Shown here: in pieces, positions 63,431 to 64,000 of the stretch
Numbering within the stretch: position 1 is the stretch's first letter
Layout: every line of letters begins with the position of its first letter
Notes under the pieces: model-generated
What the model saw: only the letters and a program-made list of their open reading frames with translations
Databases searched by the model: none
What the model was told of the DNA's origin: nothing
Origin: Fasciolopsis buskii
Taxonomy: Eukaryota; Platyhelminthes; Trematoda; Plagiorchiida; Fasciolidae
Assembly: GCA_008360955.1 (NCBI GenBank)
Contig: LUCM01004193.1
Span: forward strand, 665,201-729,200
Length of the DNA stretch: 64,000 nt
Reading direction: 5' to 3'
Position numbers and translations under genes: made by a program

Positions 63431-64000
63431 AATGGCGGTAGCTCAAATGCAGATTCATGTCAATCTTGGCCTAAATGAGGTACCTGGCGTGACGTTAGAG
63501 CGCATGCTCGCTGTGTCGGACGCTGGAGCTTATGTTCGAAATTTTGTACGTATTATAGAATGAAATGGATTTATCTGCACAGATTGGAGAGAGGTCCTTT
63601 CCCCGTTGTCTGTTCGCTTGCAGGCAAGGGCTCGGCCCACCTAAAACCCGACTCGATGCACTTAAGTTTTCCAACTGTGCATTTAAAATTCACCTGGCTG
63701 ACCACTACAATGTCAGGAGACGTTGTCTGTCTTTACCGAACGGGAGTGTTGGTATTGAGGTTTATTGTTAAACCCTCGTCTTTCTCTGTTCAGTCTAGTC
63801 TGCAGCCTGCTTTGGAGCAGTTTGCCGAGATAACAAATTAAACTACCGCTTGTCAACACTACTATCCTATGTGGACGCATCGAGCTGATTCCCTGCCAGT
63901 CTCATGTGCACTCAAGCGACTGTTGACTGAGATCCAGTCCGAGGGCTGCTTCATCCTTCTCATTTTTTAAGACTTATTCCTACACCACGTGGACCCACAG

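Larger units (their letters stand above)
54081..64000. other. Upstream intron or flank of the CAT gene
   Basis: No N-terminal CAT exon (for example a 'GxGIYVLTG' or 'ARAWSGY' peptide) was recognised on the minus strand here, so the upstream exons probably lie beyond 64000. The region contains a TA-rich microsatellite at 56.48-56.50 kb, an unassigned 123-codon ORF with a retroelement-like tail at 60.3-60.7 kb, and an RTE LINE tail at 63.1-63.4 kb. The rest (54.1-60.3 and 60.8-63.0 kb) shows nothing I can support. Confidence 0.55.

Overview
The window looks like intron-rich animal DNA. The transposon remains (RTE-type and CR1/jockey-type LINEs, tRNA-derived SINEs, one with a hammerhead-like core as in the schistosome SM-alpha family) suggest a parasitic flatworm, either trematode or diphyllobothriid-type cestode. 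That assignment is inference from style and could not be tested here. There are no operons, bacterial-type genes or CRISPR arrays.

One host gene is clearly recognisable. It is a cationic amino acid transporter (CAT, SLC7A1-4 family) on the minus strand, running from high to low coordinates across at least 53 kb. Eight exons were located from protein similarity and GT/AG splice sites: 54080-53941, 42917-42785, 30491-30269, 26429-26290, 17797-17695, 16967-16812, 2961-2783 and 1056-948. Reading phase matches at every junction except between the exons at 16.8 kb and 2.9 kb, which indicates one more small exon in that intron. The visible exons cover roughly the C-terminal two thirds of the carrier, about 390 residues. 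The N-terminal membrane segments should lie beyond position 64000, or were missed in 54-64 kb. The final exon or exons lie left of position 948, probably outside the window.

Introns run from 0.7 to about 13.9 kb and hold most of the other content. At 8.2-10.7 kb there is a decayed plus-strand RTE LINE. At 16.41-16.61 kb there is a head-to-head inverted repeat, and a third copy of the same repeat sits at 46.76-46.86 kb. At 22.7 kb there is a tRNA-derived SINE with a decayed hammerhead-like core. At 43.5-45.8 kb there is a minus-strand CR1/jockey-like LINE, and at 46.9-47.9 kb a plus-strand LINE of another family. Further tRNA-like relics lie near 25.7, 27.3, 40.4, 48.6 and 50.1 kb. The C-terminal end of another RTE copy lies at 63.1-63.4 kb on the minus strand.

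Two short plus-strand stretches at 18.3 and 21.4 kb, inside one transporter intron, look like possible exons but could not be assigned. No new multi-gene system was found. The most interesting items are the hammerhead-like SINE, the three-copy hairpin repeat, and the missing or micro exon of the transporter.
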